Shown here: one piece after another, positions 28,995 to 38,984 of the stretch
Layout of the letters: every line of letters begins with the position of its first letter
How positions within the stretch are numbered: the first letter of the stretch is position 1
Source: Nocardiopsis terrae
GTDB lineage: Bacteria; Actinomycetota; Actinomycetes; Streptosporangiales; Streptosporangiaceae
Assembly (NCBI RefSeq): GCF_014651695.1
Contig: NZ_BMXJ01000002.1
Coordinates: forward strand, 1-64,000
Length of the DNA: 64,000 nt
Reading direction: 5' to 3'
Made by a program: the position numbers and the translations under genes
The notes under the pieces: model-generated
What the model saw: only the letters and a program-made list of their open reading frames with translations
Database searches by the model: none
Told to the model about the DNA's origin: nothing

Positions 28995-30238
28995 CGGCCC
29001 GCCTCCAGCCAGGTGTACTCCCGGTGGTAGTCACGGACTGCTTCGAGGACCAGGCGCGGCCGTGCGGAGGCGAATCGCTCCCTGAGGATGTGCGGGAACC
29101 GGTCGAGGTCCATCGTGTGGTCCCGTGTGCCGAAGGCCAGCTCGGCGGTGGCCGAGAGGAGTTCGTCGTACTCCTCGACGGGCAGTCGGTACCGCGCGTC
29201 CAGCGCCTCCTGGATGCCCATGGCCCGGACCGCCCGTTGGGACGCGGGCGAGACCACTGCGCTGTAGAACTCCGAGCTGCACCCGGAACCGTAGGAGAAG
29301 ATCCCGACGCGGGTCTCGCGGTCGATGGGCGCGTTGTCCAGCGCGCTGGCGAGTGCCAGGAACACCGTCCCGGCGTAGATGTTACCGACCTGCCCTGGGT
29401 AGCGCACCGAGGGAGCGAGCCGCCGGTCGAAGTCGGCGTCGATGCTCGCCGGATCGAGCCGCTTCGTCCGGCGCAGGACCGTGCGGTGCGCGCCCTTGAC
29501 CATGCCGGGGAACGGCGTGTGCATGGCCAGCAGGTCGAAGGTGTCGAGGAGATCGGCCCCGTCGACCTTGTCGGCGTAGTCACCGAAGGCGCCCTGGAGG
29601 CAGTCGATATAAGTCAGAAGGGACAGGTCGACGTCGCCTGCCTCCGCCTCGGGGGTGGGACGGCAGGTGTCCATCACCTCGTAGCTGTGGAATCCGTTGG
29701 CTCCGTGGTCGAACTCCGCGACCACCGGGGCGTCGCCGATGAGGACCGCCACCGCGCCCGCACCCTGACTCGGCTCAACGTAGGTGTGGGGGACGGGGCG
29801 GGCGACGTCGCTGCTGATGACCAGAGCGCGTGTTCCCTCGCGCGGGCTCGCGGCGACCACCGCGGCGGCCATCTGCATGGCCGCGGTCCCGCTGTAGCAG
29901 GCCTGTTTGATCTCGAAGAGCCTGCACGACCGCGGCAGCCCGAGGTGGTGATGGACGTACGTTGCCAGGGACTTGCCGAAGTCGATCCCGGACTCGGTCC
30001 CCACGATCAGGAGTTCGACGCCCGCGAGCTGATCCTCGGTGAGCGAGTCCACGATCGGCTGGGCGGCGTTGACGGCGAACGACACCGCGTCCTCGCAGTG
30101 GAGCGCAACGCTTTTGCGCGCCATCATGAGGTTGTCCATGCGGGCGTCGTCCAGGTCGCGCGCCGCGAAGAGCGCGGGCACGTCGATACAGGTCTCGCCG
30201 CAGTAGGCGTTGACCGCTTCGATACCGACCGGTTTCAT
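28991..30238 (-). CDS. HMG-CoA synthase-like enzyme (HCS) for beta-branching
   Basis: 415 residues, full length for the family. Catalytic cysteine Cys114 in EIKQACYSGTAAMQ; other conserved blocks are GTESGIDFGKSLATYVH, the histidine region MHTPFPGMVKGAHR, and FSYGSGCSSEFYS. It condenses acetyl-ACP (from the adjacent donor ACP) with the beta-keto group of the growing chain. The target is probably the tandem-ACP module encoded just upstream. In streptogramin A this chemistry installs the single beta-methyl group of the diene. It follows the KS gene by 45 bp and overlaps ECH1. Confidence 0.95.
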   Translation of the reverse strand: MKPVGIEAVNAYCGETCIDVPALFAARDLDDARMDNLMMARKSVALHCEDAVSFAVNAAQPIVDSLTEDQLAGVELLIVGTESGIDFGKSLATYVHHHLGLPRSCRLFEIKQACYSGTAAMQMAAAVVAASPREGTRALVISSDVARPVPHTYVEPSQGAGAVAVLIGDAPVVAEFDHGANGFHSYEVMDTCRPTPEAEAGDVDLSLLTYIDCLQGAFGDYADKVDGADLLDTFDLLAMHTPFPGMVKGAHRTVLRRTKRLDPASIDADFDRRLAPSVRYPGQVGNIYAGTVFLALASALDNAPIDRETRVGIFSYGSGCSSEFYSAVVSPASQRAVRAMGIQEALDARYRLPVEEYDELLSATAELAFGTRDHTMDLDRFPHILRERFASARPRLVLEAVRDYHREYTWLEAGR

Positions 30239-30283
30239 GGTGCTCTCCGTTGTCAGGGCCCGTGACGGGCCGTGTTCGTGGGG

Positions 30284-31546
30284 TCAGGGGCCGTCGACGG
30301 CGCGCAGCACGACCGAGGCGCTCAGCCCGCCGAAGGCGAAACTGTTGCTGAGCGCGGCACGGATCCGGTGCGGTACCGGCTGGTCGCCGACCCAGGCCAG
30401 GCCGGGCTCGACGGGATCGGTGAGGGTCGGATTGGGGTGGCAGGCGCCGACACGCATCTGCGCGATCACGGCCACGGCCTCGACCAGTCCGGCCGCGCTC
30501 AGACAGTGGCCGGTCAGCGGCTTGGTGGAGTTGAGGAGGGGGCCCGAGCGGGTGCCGAAGACCGCGCGAAGCGAGGCGGCCTCGACCCGGTCACCGACAT
30601 GGGATCCGGTGCCGTGTGCGTTGACGTAGTCGACGTCGCGCGGGCTGGCTCCGGCCGCGTCGAGGGCCGCACGCATGGCCTCCACCTGCCCCCGAACCTC
30701 GGGGCGGGTGCCCCGACGCGCGTCAAGGCGCTGCCCGTGGCCGGAGATCCGGGCCAGCGCTCCGACTCCTCGGCGTTCGGCCGCTTTCTGGGATTCCAGG
30801 ACCATCGCGGCGGCCCCCTCGCCGCGGACGAACCCCCGTCGACGGCGGTCGAACGGACGGCACAGCAGCTGGGGAGGCAGGCCAGGGTCGCCGTCGGCAT
30901 GCGCTCCCGCACGACGCATCGCCTCCACATCGGCCGGTGCCGGGTCAGCGGAAGGCGCGACGACGAGGACACGCTCACGCCAACCTGCGCTGATCGCTCG
31001 AGCCGCCTGGATAAGGGCGACGGTCCCGCTGGCGGAGGCCGCGCCGGCTGTCCACCCCTCACCGCGGACACCCGTCAGTTCACTGATCGCCCCCACCGCG
31101 TCCACGTCGAGGGCGGTGAGGGCGTAGGAGGCGCGGAGCCGCCCCGTCCGTCCGTAGGCACCGGAGACGTCGGCCTGGTGTCGCTGGGCCAGGCCGCCGC
31201 CCGCCACGACCAGCGCAGCGTCGTGGCCCCAGCCCGGCTCCAACCGCGCGTGACGTACGGCAGCGAGAGCCGCGCTCGCCCCGGTGAGGGTCGGTCGCGC
31301 CACACGTGACATGAGCGGCCGCAGGGCCCGGACCTCCGATTCGTCACCGGAGAAGCGGTCGGCCCACTCCTCGGGCGCGAACGGACCGAGGTCCGCGACG
31401 GGCGGCCCCTCACCGTCGCGCCCGACCGCGCGTACGCCGCTGTCGCCCGCCATCAGGGCATCACCGAACACGGTGAGGTCGTCGCCGAGCGCGGTGAGGA
31501 CGGCCATCCCCGTGACCACGGCGTCATCGGCACCGTCGCTCCTCAC
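30284..31546 (-). CDS. Decarboxylative ketosynthase-like protein (KS with Cys to Ser)
   Basis: 420 residues from GTG 31546, overlapping the ACP stop as GTGA. A FabF-type ketosynthase fold in which the nucleophilic cysteine is Ser171 (GAASASGT where active enzymes read TACASG). Both histidines remain (NAHGTGSHVGD, KPLTGH). This is the signature of the decarboxylase of HCS cassettes, which turns malonyl on the donor ACP into acetyl without condensing. It lies between the donor ACP and the HCS, the conserved order. Confidence 0.93.
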   Translation of the reverse strand: MRSDGADDAVVTGMAVLTALGDDLTVFGDALMAGDSGVRAVGRDGEGPPVADLGPFAPEEWADRFSGDESEVRALRPLMSRVARPTLTGASAALAAVRHARLEPGWGHDAALVVAGGGLAQRHQADVSGAYGRTGRLRASYALTALDVDAVGAISELTGVRGEGWTAGAASASGTVALIQAARAISAGWRERVLVVAPSADPAPADVEAMRRAGAHADGDPGLPPQLLCRPFDRRRRGFVRGEGAAAMVLESQKAAERRGVGALARISGHGQRLDARRGTRPEVRGQVEAMRAALDAAGASPRDVDYVNAHGTGSHVGDRVEAASLRAVFGTRSGPLLNSTKPLTGHCLSAAGLVEAVAVIAQMRVGACHPNPTLTDPVEPGLAWVGDQPVPHRIRAALSNSFAFGGLSASVVLRAVDGP

Positions 31547-31791
31547 ACGTGCCGCCCGAACACTTCGAGGAGGGAGGCGATGTCGTCGACGGACGCCAAC
31601 TGAGAGCTCGGCACCGTGATCCCCAGGTCCTCCTGGGAGGCGATCACCACGTCCATCCGGTCGATGGAGTTGGCTCCCAGTTCCCGCATGCTGTGTTCCA
31701 GGCGGATGTCCGCGTCCTCGAGTTCGGGCACCACCTCCATCAGGTTTCGGCGGACGACGGTGAAGATCTCCTCGTCGGTCATGTTCGTCAC
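31543..31791 (-). CDS. Donor acyl carrier protein of the HCS cassette
   Basis: 82 residues. The phosphopantetheine serine is Ser42 in MRELGANSIDRMDVV; GANSIDR is characteristic of the free-standing donor ACPs of beta-branching cassettes (AcpK type). It carries malonyl, then acetyl after the decarboxylase, for the HCS. It starts 29 bp after the preceding PKS and overlaps the KS gene. Confidence 0.93.
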   Translation of the reverse strand: MTNMTDEEIFTVVRRNLMEVVPELEDADIRLEHSMRELGANSIDRMDVVIASQEDLGITVPSSQLASVDDIASLLEVFGRHV

Positions 31792-31820
31792 TCTCCGGGT
31801 ACTCGTGTGGTTCGGGCGGA

Positions 31821-34800
31821 TCAGGTGAGGTTGGCGGCGGAGCCCGGCCCGCCTTGGGAGCGCAGCAGGTGCAGCGCCTCGTCGACCGACATGCGTTCCG
31901 CACGGACGGCGTCGAGCACCGCTACGACGTCGGTCTCGACCGTGGCGGGGACGTCGGGGACGGGAAGGGCGGCGGCGGTCCCGGTCGGCGTCGGATCGGC
32001 CCCGCCGAGTCGGGCCGCGGCGATGTGCCGCGCCAGCTTCTCCAGGCCCGGATGGTCGTAGAGGACACCCGCCTTCTCCTCCAGCCCGTATGCCTCGTTG
32101 ATGAGAGAGACGTATTCGACGCCCAGGATTGAGTCCAGACCCAGCGACACGAAGCTCGCGTCCGGTTCGAGGGCGTCCGGGGTGGAGTAGAGGATCTGGG
32201 CGAGCAGGGCCCGCAGGTCATCGGTGATCCGACGGACCCGGTCGGCCTCTGGCTCTTCCGCGCGCACGGGATCGGCGGGGTCCCCGGCCCGGGACTCGTC
32301 CGCGTTGGACGCGGTGCGCACGCCGTTCGCGCTCTCCGCCGCGAAGTGCGCGAACGCGGCGGGTGTCGGGTGGTCGTAGAGCGCGGTGGCCGCGATCGTC
32401 GTTCCGAGCCTCGCGTTGACGCCCGCGGTGAACTCGACGCCCAGGATCGAGTCGACGCCCATGTCGGTGAAGGCCAGTTCCGGCTCGATCCCTTCCGGAT
32501 CCGTGAACAACACCTCGCCCAGCACCTCCCGAACCGTGTCGTCGGCCTTCCGTCTGGCTGTGTTCGAGGGCCGCGCGGTCCCGGAAGCGGGCACGGGGTC
32601 CGGGGCGGGAGCAGGGGCGCTGGGCACCGCGGGCTCGGGTACGGGCTCGGGCTCGGGCGGGGCGGGCTCGGGCGGGGCGGCCGCCGTCCTCGTGACGGAA
32701 CGGAGTTGGACCTTCTTCTTGGCGGGCATGGGAGCCTCCTCCGAGGGGGTAGGGGAGAACGCCGGGACGGGAGCCGGACGCGACCGCGTCGGCGGCGTCA
32801 CAGCGGCTTCCGGAGTCAGCCCGGTACCGGGGCGCCGCCCGAAGTCGCGCAGGTGCGAACGGACGGATGCGTCTTCTCCGGAGTCCTCGTCCCGGTCTCC
32901 CAGGTGGGCGATCTGCGCGTCGTACCAGCATCGGACCCGTTCGAACGGGTAGTGCGGCAAGGGGACACGGCGTGCGCCCGCCCCAGCGCCGCACGCCTGC
33001 TCCTTGTCGATCCGTTCGCCGCGCAACCAGTCCGCCACGGGCCCGTCCTCCTCGTCGGTCGAGCCCCGGACCCCGCCCTCCGCGATCTTCACCAGGCCCT
33101 GGAGCAGCGAGTCCGCGTCGTGTGCGCGGACGGCCGCCCGACACGCGAGGTCGACACGGCCTACCGCCATCGTCAGGGCCACATCCGCCGGACGCGGCGC
33201 CTCACCCCGGTCGGTAGCGGCCGTGAGGAAGGCCCGTAGGTCGCGGGCGTAGGAGGCGAGAGCCTCGTCCGTTCGTGCTGAGAGCAGCACGGTGACAGGG
33301 CCGTCGGCCGGATCCGGCTCCGCGCGCGGCGGTGGGGCCTCGACCACGACGTGGACGTTGGCTCCTCCAGCGCCGAAGGAACTGATACCGGCGCGCAGGG
33401 GCCGCTCCGAACCGTCGCGGGTCCTCCACGGCTCTACGCCCTTCTGAACGCTGAAGGGCACGCGGTCGAAGTCGATCTCCGGGTTGGGCGGGTCGGAGTG
33501 GAGGGAGGGGACGAGTACGCCGTGCCTCATCTGGAGCAGGACCTTGGCGAACGCGGCCGCGCCCGCCGCCGACTCCAGGTGCCCGACATTGGACTTGACC
33601 GAACCGATGGGGACGTCGTGGGGACCGGTGACCCCGCCTCGCGCAAACACCGACGTCAGCCCGCGGATTTCGATGGGGTCGCCCAGCGACGTGCCCGTAC
33701 CGTGTGCCTCGACGTAGTCGAGCCCTCCCGGCCCTATCCGGGCGTCCGCGAGCGCGTCGCTCACCAGATCCGCCTGGGCACGGGGGTTCGGAACGGTGTA
33801 TCCGTTGGTCCGCCCACCGTGGTTGGCCGCCGTGCCGCGGATGACCCCATGGATGTGGTCACCGTCCCGGAGGGCGGCGGTCAGGGGTTTGAGGAGGAAG
33901 GCTCCCACGCCCTCGCCCGGGACGTAGCCGTCCCCTCCCGCCCCGAAGCTGCGGCAGCGGCCATCGCTGGCCGCGAATCCCCCGCGGGCGAGCATGAGGT
34001 ACTTGTTCGGGTGGATCAGGACGTTGACGCCGCCCGCGATGGCGACCTCGCAGCGTCCCGCGCGCAGCGCGTCGACCGCCGTGTGGATCGCGGTCAGCGC
34101 AGAGGAACAGGCCGTGTCGACGGCGACGCTCGGCCCCTGGAAATCGAAGAAGTAGGACACCCGGTTGGCGATCGACCAGTAGGCGCTGTTGGCCAGGATG
34201 GGATTGCCGCGCAGCCGTTCCTCAGCCTCGTGGAGTTGGTACTCGCCGTACATGACCCCGGCGAACACGCCCACCTGACGGCGCCGGGACGGGTTCTGAG
34301 CCTCCGTCAGCCGGTCCGGAGTACGGCCCGCGTCCTCCATCACCGCCCAGCACGCCTCCAGGAAGAGACGGGCCTGGGGGTCGATGATCCCGGCCTCACG
34401 AGGGGAGATGTTGAACAGCGGGGCGTCGAACTCCTCAACGCCGTCGATGAACCCGCCCCACTTGGTATAGGTGCGATCGGGCCGGAGACGGTCGGTGTCG
34501 TACAGCGCGTCCGCGTCCCACCGGTCGCGCGGGACCTCCGTCACGCAGTCGCGCCCGTGCACCAGATGGTCCCAGAACTCGTCTAGGCCGTCGGCCTGCG
34601 GGAACCTACCAGCCATCCCGATCACCGCGACGTCCGTCTCCCGCGGCCCTGTCACCTGAGCGGGAACGAGGGCGGGCGAGGGGGCGACGGCCTCTCCCTG
34701 GCTCCTGCGCGGGTCTGCCGCGTCTGGCGCCGGCGGTGCCGTCTCCGGGGCGGCGTCCGCTGCTTCAGCCTGCCCGTCCCGGGAGCCGCCGGCGAGGCGG

Positions 34801-37800
34801 GCGCTGAGCTCCGGGTACTCGTCAGCGAGGAAGACCGCCAGTTCAGCGACTGAGGCGCATTCGAAGAGCAACGTCTTGGGTAGTCGGCCGAAGTGCTCTC
34901 CGAGTAGTTCGACGACGCGTATCGCCAGCAGGGAGTCGACTCCGAGGGCGTCGAAGGGTCCCTCTGGAGTGATCTCGTCGGTATGGAGGCCGGTCGCTTC
35001 GGCCACAGCTCCGATGAGCAGTGGTTCCAGCGCATGGGCGAGTGAGGTGTCCTGGCCCGGCTCCCCCGGCCGTTCGGGGGCGGTGTCGTGCGGACGGTTG
35101 GCGGCCGGGGCCGCGGGTTCGGCCGCGGGCGTGACCTCAGCCGGTCCCCGCAGCGCGGGGAGGGCCCGGGTGAAGGAGTCGCGGTCGCCGCGGATCACGA
35201 GTGGCGTGACGGGCTCCGGCCGGCCCAGGAGCTCCTCCAAGACAGCGAGGCCCTCCGACGTCTCCAACGGCTCCATTCCGTGCTCGGCGAGGACCTCTTC
35301 GGTCGTCCCGCGCTCGCCCATACCGCCATCGGCCCAGTAGGGCCACGCCACGGAGAGCGATCGCCCGCGCCGTGCCCCTCGCTCGCGGAGCCGCTCCCGG
35401 TGGCGGACGAGTTCGTCCACGGCGGCGTTGGCGAAGGCGTAGTCGGCCTGTCCCTGACTCCCGAGGGCCCCCGACACGGAGGAGTAGACCGCGAAGAAGT
35501 CCAGCGGCCAGTCGGCGGTGGCACTGTCGAGTGCCTCGGCTCCCGCGAGCTTGCCAGCGACGACCTCGCGGACCTGGTCCGATTCCTTCCGGATGACGTA
35601 GGAGTCACGGACGGCCCCGGCGCAGTGCACGATCCCCGCCACCGGGGCGCCCCCGCCGGCCAGGCGCAGGGACACGTCCCGCACCGCGGCCCGGTCAGTG
35701 CAGTCGAGTCGGACGTACTCGACCGATCCGCCCACCCGTTCGGCCCGCTCGGCCAGGAGGCGCACGTGTCGCGCCCGGTCGCCGTCGAGTGGGGAGCGCC
35801 CGGAAAGCACGAGGCTGGCCTCGTAGCGGTCAACGAGGTGGTCGGCGAGGCCGAGTGCGAGGCGCCCCGCGCCGTTGATCCAGTAGCGTCCGCCGCGCAC
35901 GAAAGGCGTCCCGGCGTCCACGGTGGGCTCCAGGGGGCGGAACGCCGGGGTGCGGAGCGGTTCGCGGGCCTTCACCACGAGATGGCGGGACGCCGGGGCG
36001 TCGGACGCGCCCGCGGCGATCGCCCGGTGCAGATCAGCGTCCCCGGTCCCGGGTTCCATGGCGGCTGCCACGAGCCGGAAGCGGGGGTTCTCCAGCGCCA
36101 GGGAGCGCCCCAGCGCGGCGAGGCCGCCGGCTGCGATCCTCGCTGAGGGGTCCTCCGCCGGATAGGGGACGAGCACGGTGCACCCGCGCCGGGCCCACGG
36201 CCGCAGGAGGGCACGCAGGAAGGCCAGGGTCGTGACCGCCCTGTCGATCGCGCTGTCGGCGGCGCTGCCAGGCACCGTTCCCTGGGCGACGGGCCAGACG
36301 ACTACCGGCGGATCACCGTCCGGGAAAGCGGCTCCTACCTCCTCTCCCAGTCGCATCGCGCCGTCGGCGTCGACGGGCTCGGGCCAGTGCCGGTCCGCCC
36401 CGACGGATGGTGCGTCCCCGATGACCGCGATCGGGCCCGCGACGGGGGCGCCGTCCGGGTACGGCTCCTCTGCCTCCTGGAAGAGGTGCACACGCTCGGA
36501 GCGGTACTCCGCGGCGACCCGTCGTAGCGCGAGCCCGGCCAACGTCAGGAGAACGGTTCCGTCGTCGTCCGCCACGGTGACGTCGAACCTGCGGACCCGC
36601 GCGCCCGAGCGTGCGGGAGCGCACGGGCGGACGTGGATCCACACCTCGTCGCGGGGGGTGCCGTGGAGCGCGATCCGGTCGATGGCGAAGGGCAGCATGG
36701 TGCCGCCCGTCAGGTCCTCGTCCCACACGCAGCCGAGCACGGACTGCAGTGCGCCGTCGAGAAGGGCCGGTGACACGGCCCGTCCCCGGGGACCGCCGCC
36801 CTCGGGTAGCGCCGCCCTCGCCAGTGCCCCGCCCTGGCCCCGGCGCAGCTCCCGCAGGACGCGGAAGGTCGGGCCGTAGTCCACGCGTCCTTCGGAGAAC
36901 CGGCGGTAGAGGGATGCGGGGGAGATCGGCTCCGGGCAGGAGAGCCGTGTACCGGCGATGTCGAGCCGCTCCGGTCGCGGTGGGACCTGGTCGGCCGCGA
37001 CCACCCGCGCGGTGGAGACCGGCTCCGGCGCACACACGCGTACGTCCCCGTCCTCGATGCGGGCCACGATGCGGGTCGGCTCGGTGATCCACACGGGCCG
37101 CAGCAGGACGACGTCGGTCAGGACCGCGGGCGCCCCTTCCTCTCCGAGTGCGGCGAGGGCGGCGTCGATCTGCACGGCCGCGGGCAGGAGCGGTCGCCCG
37201 TCGACGCGGTGGTCCGCCACGATCGGATCGCCGGGACCGAGCTTCGACCCGTCCTCGCTACCGGGTCCGTCGTGTCCTGGACGCCGCCAGCGCTGGCGTG
37301 CGAAGGGGTATCCCGGCAGACGGATCCTCCGCGCTCCGGGAGCAGGAGGCACCCGGGGTACGTCACCGCCGTCCAGCCAGGCCAGATACTCCGGAGTCGC
37401 GCCGGGCGTGGTGTCCGCGCCCTCACCGGAGGCGATGGTCCGCAGTTTCTCGGCGAGCTCCCCCGCGCCGTCGGCTCTCACCAGCGCGCGGACCTCCAGG
37501 TGGGACCTGCCCGCCCACAGCGTGTGGGCGACGTCGGCCGGACGGATCCCCGGGTCCGCACCGACCCGGTCCGCGAGTGAGGCCGCCAGGGCGCGCAAGG
37601 CCTCGCCGGTCCGCGCCGACAGGGGCACCCACACCGTGCCGGACGGCGCCGCTTCCCCCGGGGGGGCCGCGGCGGACGGGGCCTCCTCCACGACCACGTG
37701 CGCGTTGGTCCCCCCGACTCCGAACGAACTCACCGCGGCCCGCCGCGGCTCTCCGGACGCCGCCCACGGGGCGCGGTCCCGCGGTACCCGGAGCGCCCCC

Positions 37801-38984
37801 GTACCGCGGATACGCGAGTTGAGGTCGTCGAAGGAGGCCTGGGGCGGGATCTCCCCGTGTTCGAGTGCCAGGACCGCCTTGATGAGACCGGCGATCCCGG
37901 CCGCCGTGTTGAGGTGGCCGATCGTGCCCTTCACCGAGCCGAGCGCGGCCCCGTTCCCGGCTGTGCCGTAGACCCGGTCGAGCGCGGCGTACTCGATGGG
38001 ATCGCCGAGGTGGGTGCCAGTCCCGTGGGTCTCGACGTAACCGACCGATTCCGGGGCTGCGCCGGAGACTGCGAGCGCCTCGCGAATCACGTCTTCCTGC
38101 CCCCCGTCGGAGGGCGCGTGGTAGTCCATTTTCGCCGCGCCGTCGTTGTTGACCGCGCTGCCCCGGATCACGGCCCGGATCGGGTCCCCGTCACGGAGTG
38201 CGTCGCTGAGGCGGCGCAGAACCACCACTCCGACACCGTTGCCGAAGACCGTCCCGTCGGCGTTGTCGTCGAAGGGGCGGCACACCCCCGAGGGTGAGAG
38301 GATCATGCCCGGGGCGGACAGGTATCCCGCCTGTGGAAAGTGCAGAGACGCCGCACCGGCCAAGGCGAGATCGCACTCTTCCCCCAGGAGGCTCTCGATC
38401 GCCAGGTGGGTGGCGACGAGACCGCTGGAACAGGCCGTCTGCACGGTCATGCTGGGTCCGGTGCAGCCGAGGACGTGCGAGATACGGGTCGCGGCGAAGT
38501 CCTTGTCGGACGAGGAGAACCGTGCCATGCCCGCGGCGTCGAGGTCGGTGATCCGCACGGGCGGGTGCGTCGACTGCCCCACGGAGGCGAAGACGCTGGT
38601 GCGCGCGCCTCCCCGCCGGGGCGGCACTGACGCGTCTTCCAGGGCGTGCCAGGCACTCTCCAGGAGGATTCTGTGCTGTGGTTCCAGCCATTCGGCGTGC
38701 TGGGGTGTGTAACCGAAGAAGCGCGCGTCGAAGGCGTCGGCGTCGTCCAGTACCGAACCGACGGGGACGAAGTTCGGCCTCCGGGTCGTCTCGGTGTCGT
38801 GGCCCAACCGGATGAGGTGCTCGGTCTCGTGGCGACGGATACCCGTTCCGCCTCGGCTGACGAGTTCCCAGAGCTGATCGGCAGAGTCCGCGGGGCCGAA
38901 TCGGCACGCGAGTCCGATCACGGCCACCGCGTTGGGGTCGTGATCGGCGAGCGGTGCGCTGGCTTGGGTCGAACCGTGAGTCAT
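31821..38984 (-). CDS. trans-AT PKS KS-DH-KR-ACP-KS-ACP-ACP with beta-branching module
   Basis: 2387 residues; ATGA overlap with the upstream PKS. KS1 about 20-440 (QTACSSG, ETHGTGT, KGTIGH) follows the Gly module, so it accepts an aminoacyl-extended chain. DH about 610-880 has a complete H-RVD-G-RPLL-P motif and LLDGALQ. The KR has YSSVSGA and ADYAFANAA. ACP1 reads LGVDSLLA. KS2 about 1500-1930 has DTACSSA, EAHGTGT and KSNVGH and no processing domains. Two ACPs close the protein (MGVDSILGVEF near 2172, LGLDSILGVEY near 2285). KS-ACP-ACP next to an HCS cassette is the usual beta-branching module. The residue six after the Ppant serine is Phe in one and Tyr in the other, where many branching ACPs have Trp. 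The C-terminal tail (VRAERMSVDEALHLL) looks like a docking helix. Confidence 0.94.
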   Translation of the reverse strand: MTHGSTQASAPLADHDPNAVAVIGLACRFGPADSADQLWELVSRGGTGIRRHETEHLIRLGHDTETTRRPNFVPVGSVLDDADAFDARFFGYTPQHAEWLEPQHRILLESAWHALEDASVPPRRGGARTSVFASVGQSTHPPVRITDLDAAGMARFSSSDKDFAATRISHVLGCTGPSMTVQTACSSGLVATHLAIESLLGEECDLALAGAASLHFPQAGYLSAPGMILSPSGVCRPFDDNADGTVFGNGVGVVVLRRLSDALRDGDPIRAVIRGSAVNNDGAAKMDYHAPSDGGQEDVIREALAVSGAAPESVGYVETHGTGTHLGDPIEYAALDRVYGTAGNGAALGSVKGTIGHLNTAAGIAGLIKAVLALEHGEIPPQASFDDLNSRIRGTGALRVPRDRAPWAASGEPRRAAVSSFGVGGTNAHVVVEEAPSAAAPPGEAAPSGTVWVPLSARTGEALRALAASLADRVGADPGIRPADVAHTLWAGRSHLEVRALVRADGAGELAEKLRTIASGEGADTTPGATPEYLAWLDGGDVPRVPPAPGARRIRLPGYPFARQRWRRPGHDGPGSEDGSKLGPGDPIVADHRVDGRPLLPAAVQIDAALAALGEEGAPAVLTDVVLLRPVWITEPTRIVARIEDGDVRVCAPEPVSTARVVAADQVPPRPERLDIAGTRLSCPEPISPASLYRRFSEGRVDYGPTFRVLRELRRGQGGALARAALPEGGGPRGRAVSPALLDGALQSVLGCVWDEDLTGGTMLPFAIDRIALHGTPRDEVWIHVRPCAPARSGARVRRFDVTVADDDGTVLLTLAGLALRRVAAEYRSERVHLFQEAEEPYPDGAPVAGPIAVIGDAPSVGADRHWPEPVDADGAMRLGEEVGAAFPDGDPPVVVWPVAQGTVPGSAADSAIDRAVTTLAFLRALLRPWARRGCTVLVPYPAEDPSARIAAGGLAALGRSLALENPRFRLVAAAMEPGTGDADLHRAIAAGASDAPASRHLVVKAREPLRTPAFRPLEPTVDAGTPFVRGGRYWINGAGRLALGLADHLVDRYEASLVLSGRSPLDGDRARHVRLLAERAERVGGSVEYVRLDCTDRAAVRDVSLRLAGGGAPVAGIVHCAGAVRDSYVIRKESDQVREVVAGKLAGAEALDSATADWPLDFFAVYSSVSGALGSQGQADYAFANAAVDELVRHRERLRERGARRGRSLSVAWPYWADGGMGERGTTEEVLAEHGMEPLETSEGLAVLEELLGRPEPVTPLVIRGDRDSFTRALPALRGPAEVTPAAEPAAPAANRPHDTAPERPGEPGQDTSLAHALEPLLIGAVAEATGLHTDEITPEGPFDALGVDSLLAIRVVELLGEHFGRLPKTLLFECASVAELAVFLADEYPELSARLAGGSRDGQAEAADAAPETAPPAPDAADPRRSQGEAVAPSPALVPAQVTGPRETDVAVIGMAGRFPQADGLDEFWDHLVHGRDCVTEVPRDRWDADALYDTDRLRPDRTYTKWGGFIDGVEEFDAPLFNISPREAGIIDPQARLFLEACWAVMEDAGRTPDRLTEAQNPSRRRQVGVFAGVMYGEYQLHEAEERLRGNPILANSAYWSIANRVSYFFDFQGPSVAVDTACSSALTAIHTAVDALRAGRCEVAIAGGVNVLIHPNKYLMLARGGFAASDGRCRSFGAGGDGYVPGEGVGAFLLKPLTAALRDGDHIHGVIRGTAANHGGRTNGYTVPNPRAQADLVSDALADARIGPGGLDYVEAHGTGTSLGDPIEIRGLTSVFARGGVTGPHDVPIGSVKSNVGHLESAAGAAAFAKVLLQMRHGVLVPSLHSDPPNPEIDFDRVPFSVQKGVEPWRTRDGSERPLRAGISSFGAGGANVHVVVEAPPPRAEPDPADGPVTVLLSARTDEALASYARDLRAFLTAATDRGEAPRPADVALTMAVGRVDLACRAAVRAHDADSLLQGLVKIAEGGVRGSTDEEDGPVADWLRGERIDKEQACGAGAGARRVPLPHYPFERVRCWYDAQIAHLGDRDEDSGEDASVRSHLRDFGRRPGTGLTPEAAVTPPTRSRPAPVPAFSPTPSEEAPMPAKKKVQLRSVTRTAAAPPEPAPPEPEPVPEPAVPSAPAPAPDPVPASGTARPSNTARRKADDTVREVLGEVLFTDPEGIEPELAFTDMGVDSILGVEFTAGVNARLGTTIAATALYDHPTPAAFAHFAAESANGVRTASNADESRAGDPADPVRAEEPEADRVRRITDDLRALLAQILYSTPDALEPDASFVSLGLDSILGVEYVSLINEAYGLEEKAGVLYDHPGLEKLARHIAAARLGGADPTPTGTAAALPVPDVPATVETDVVAVLDAVRAERMSVDEALHLLRSQGGPGSAANLT

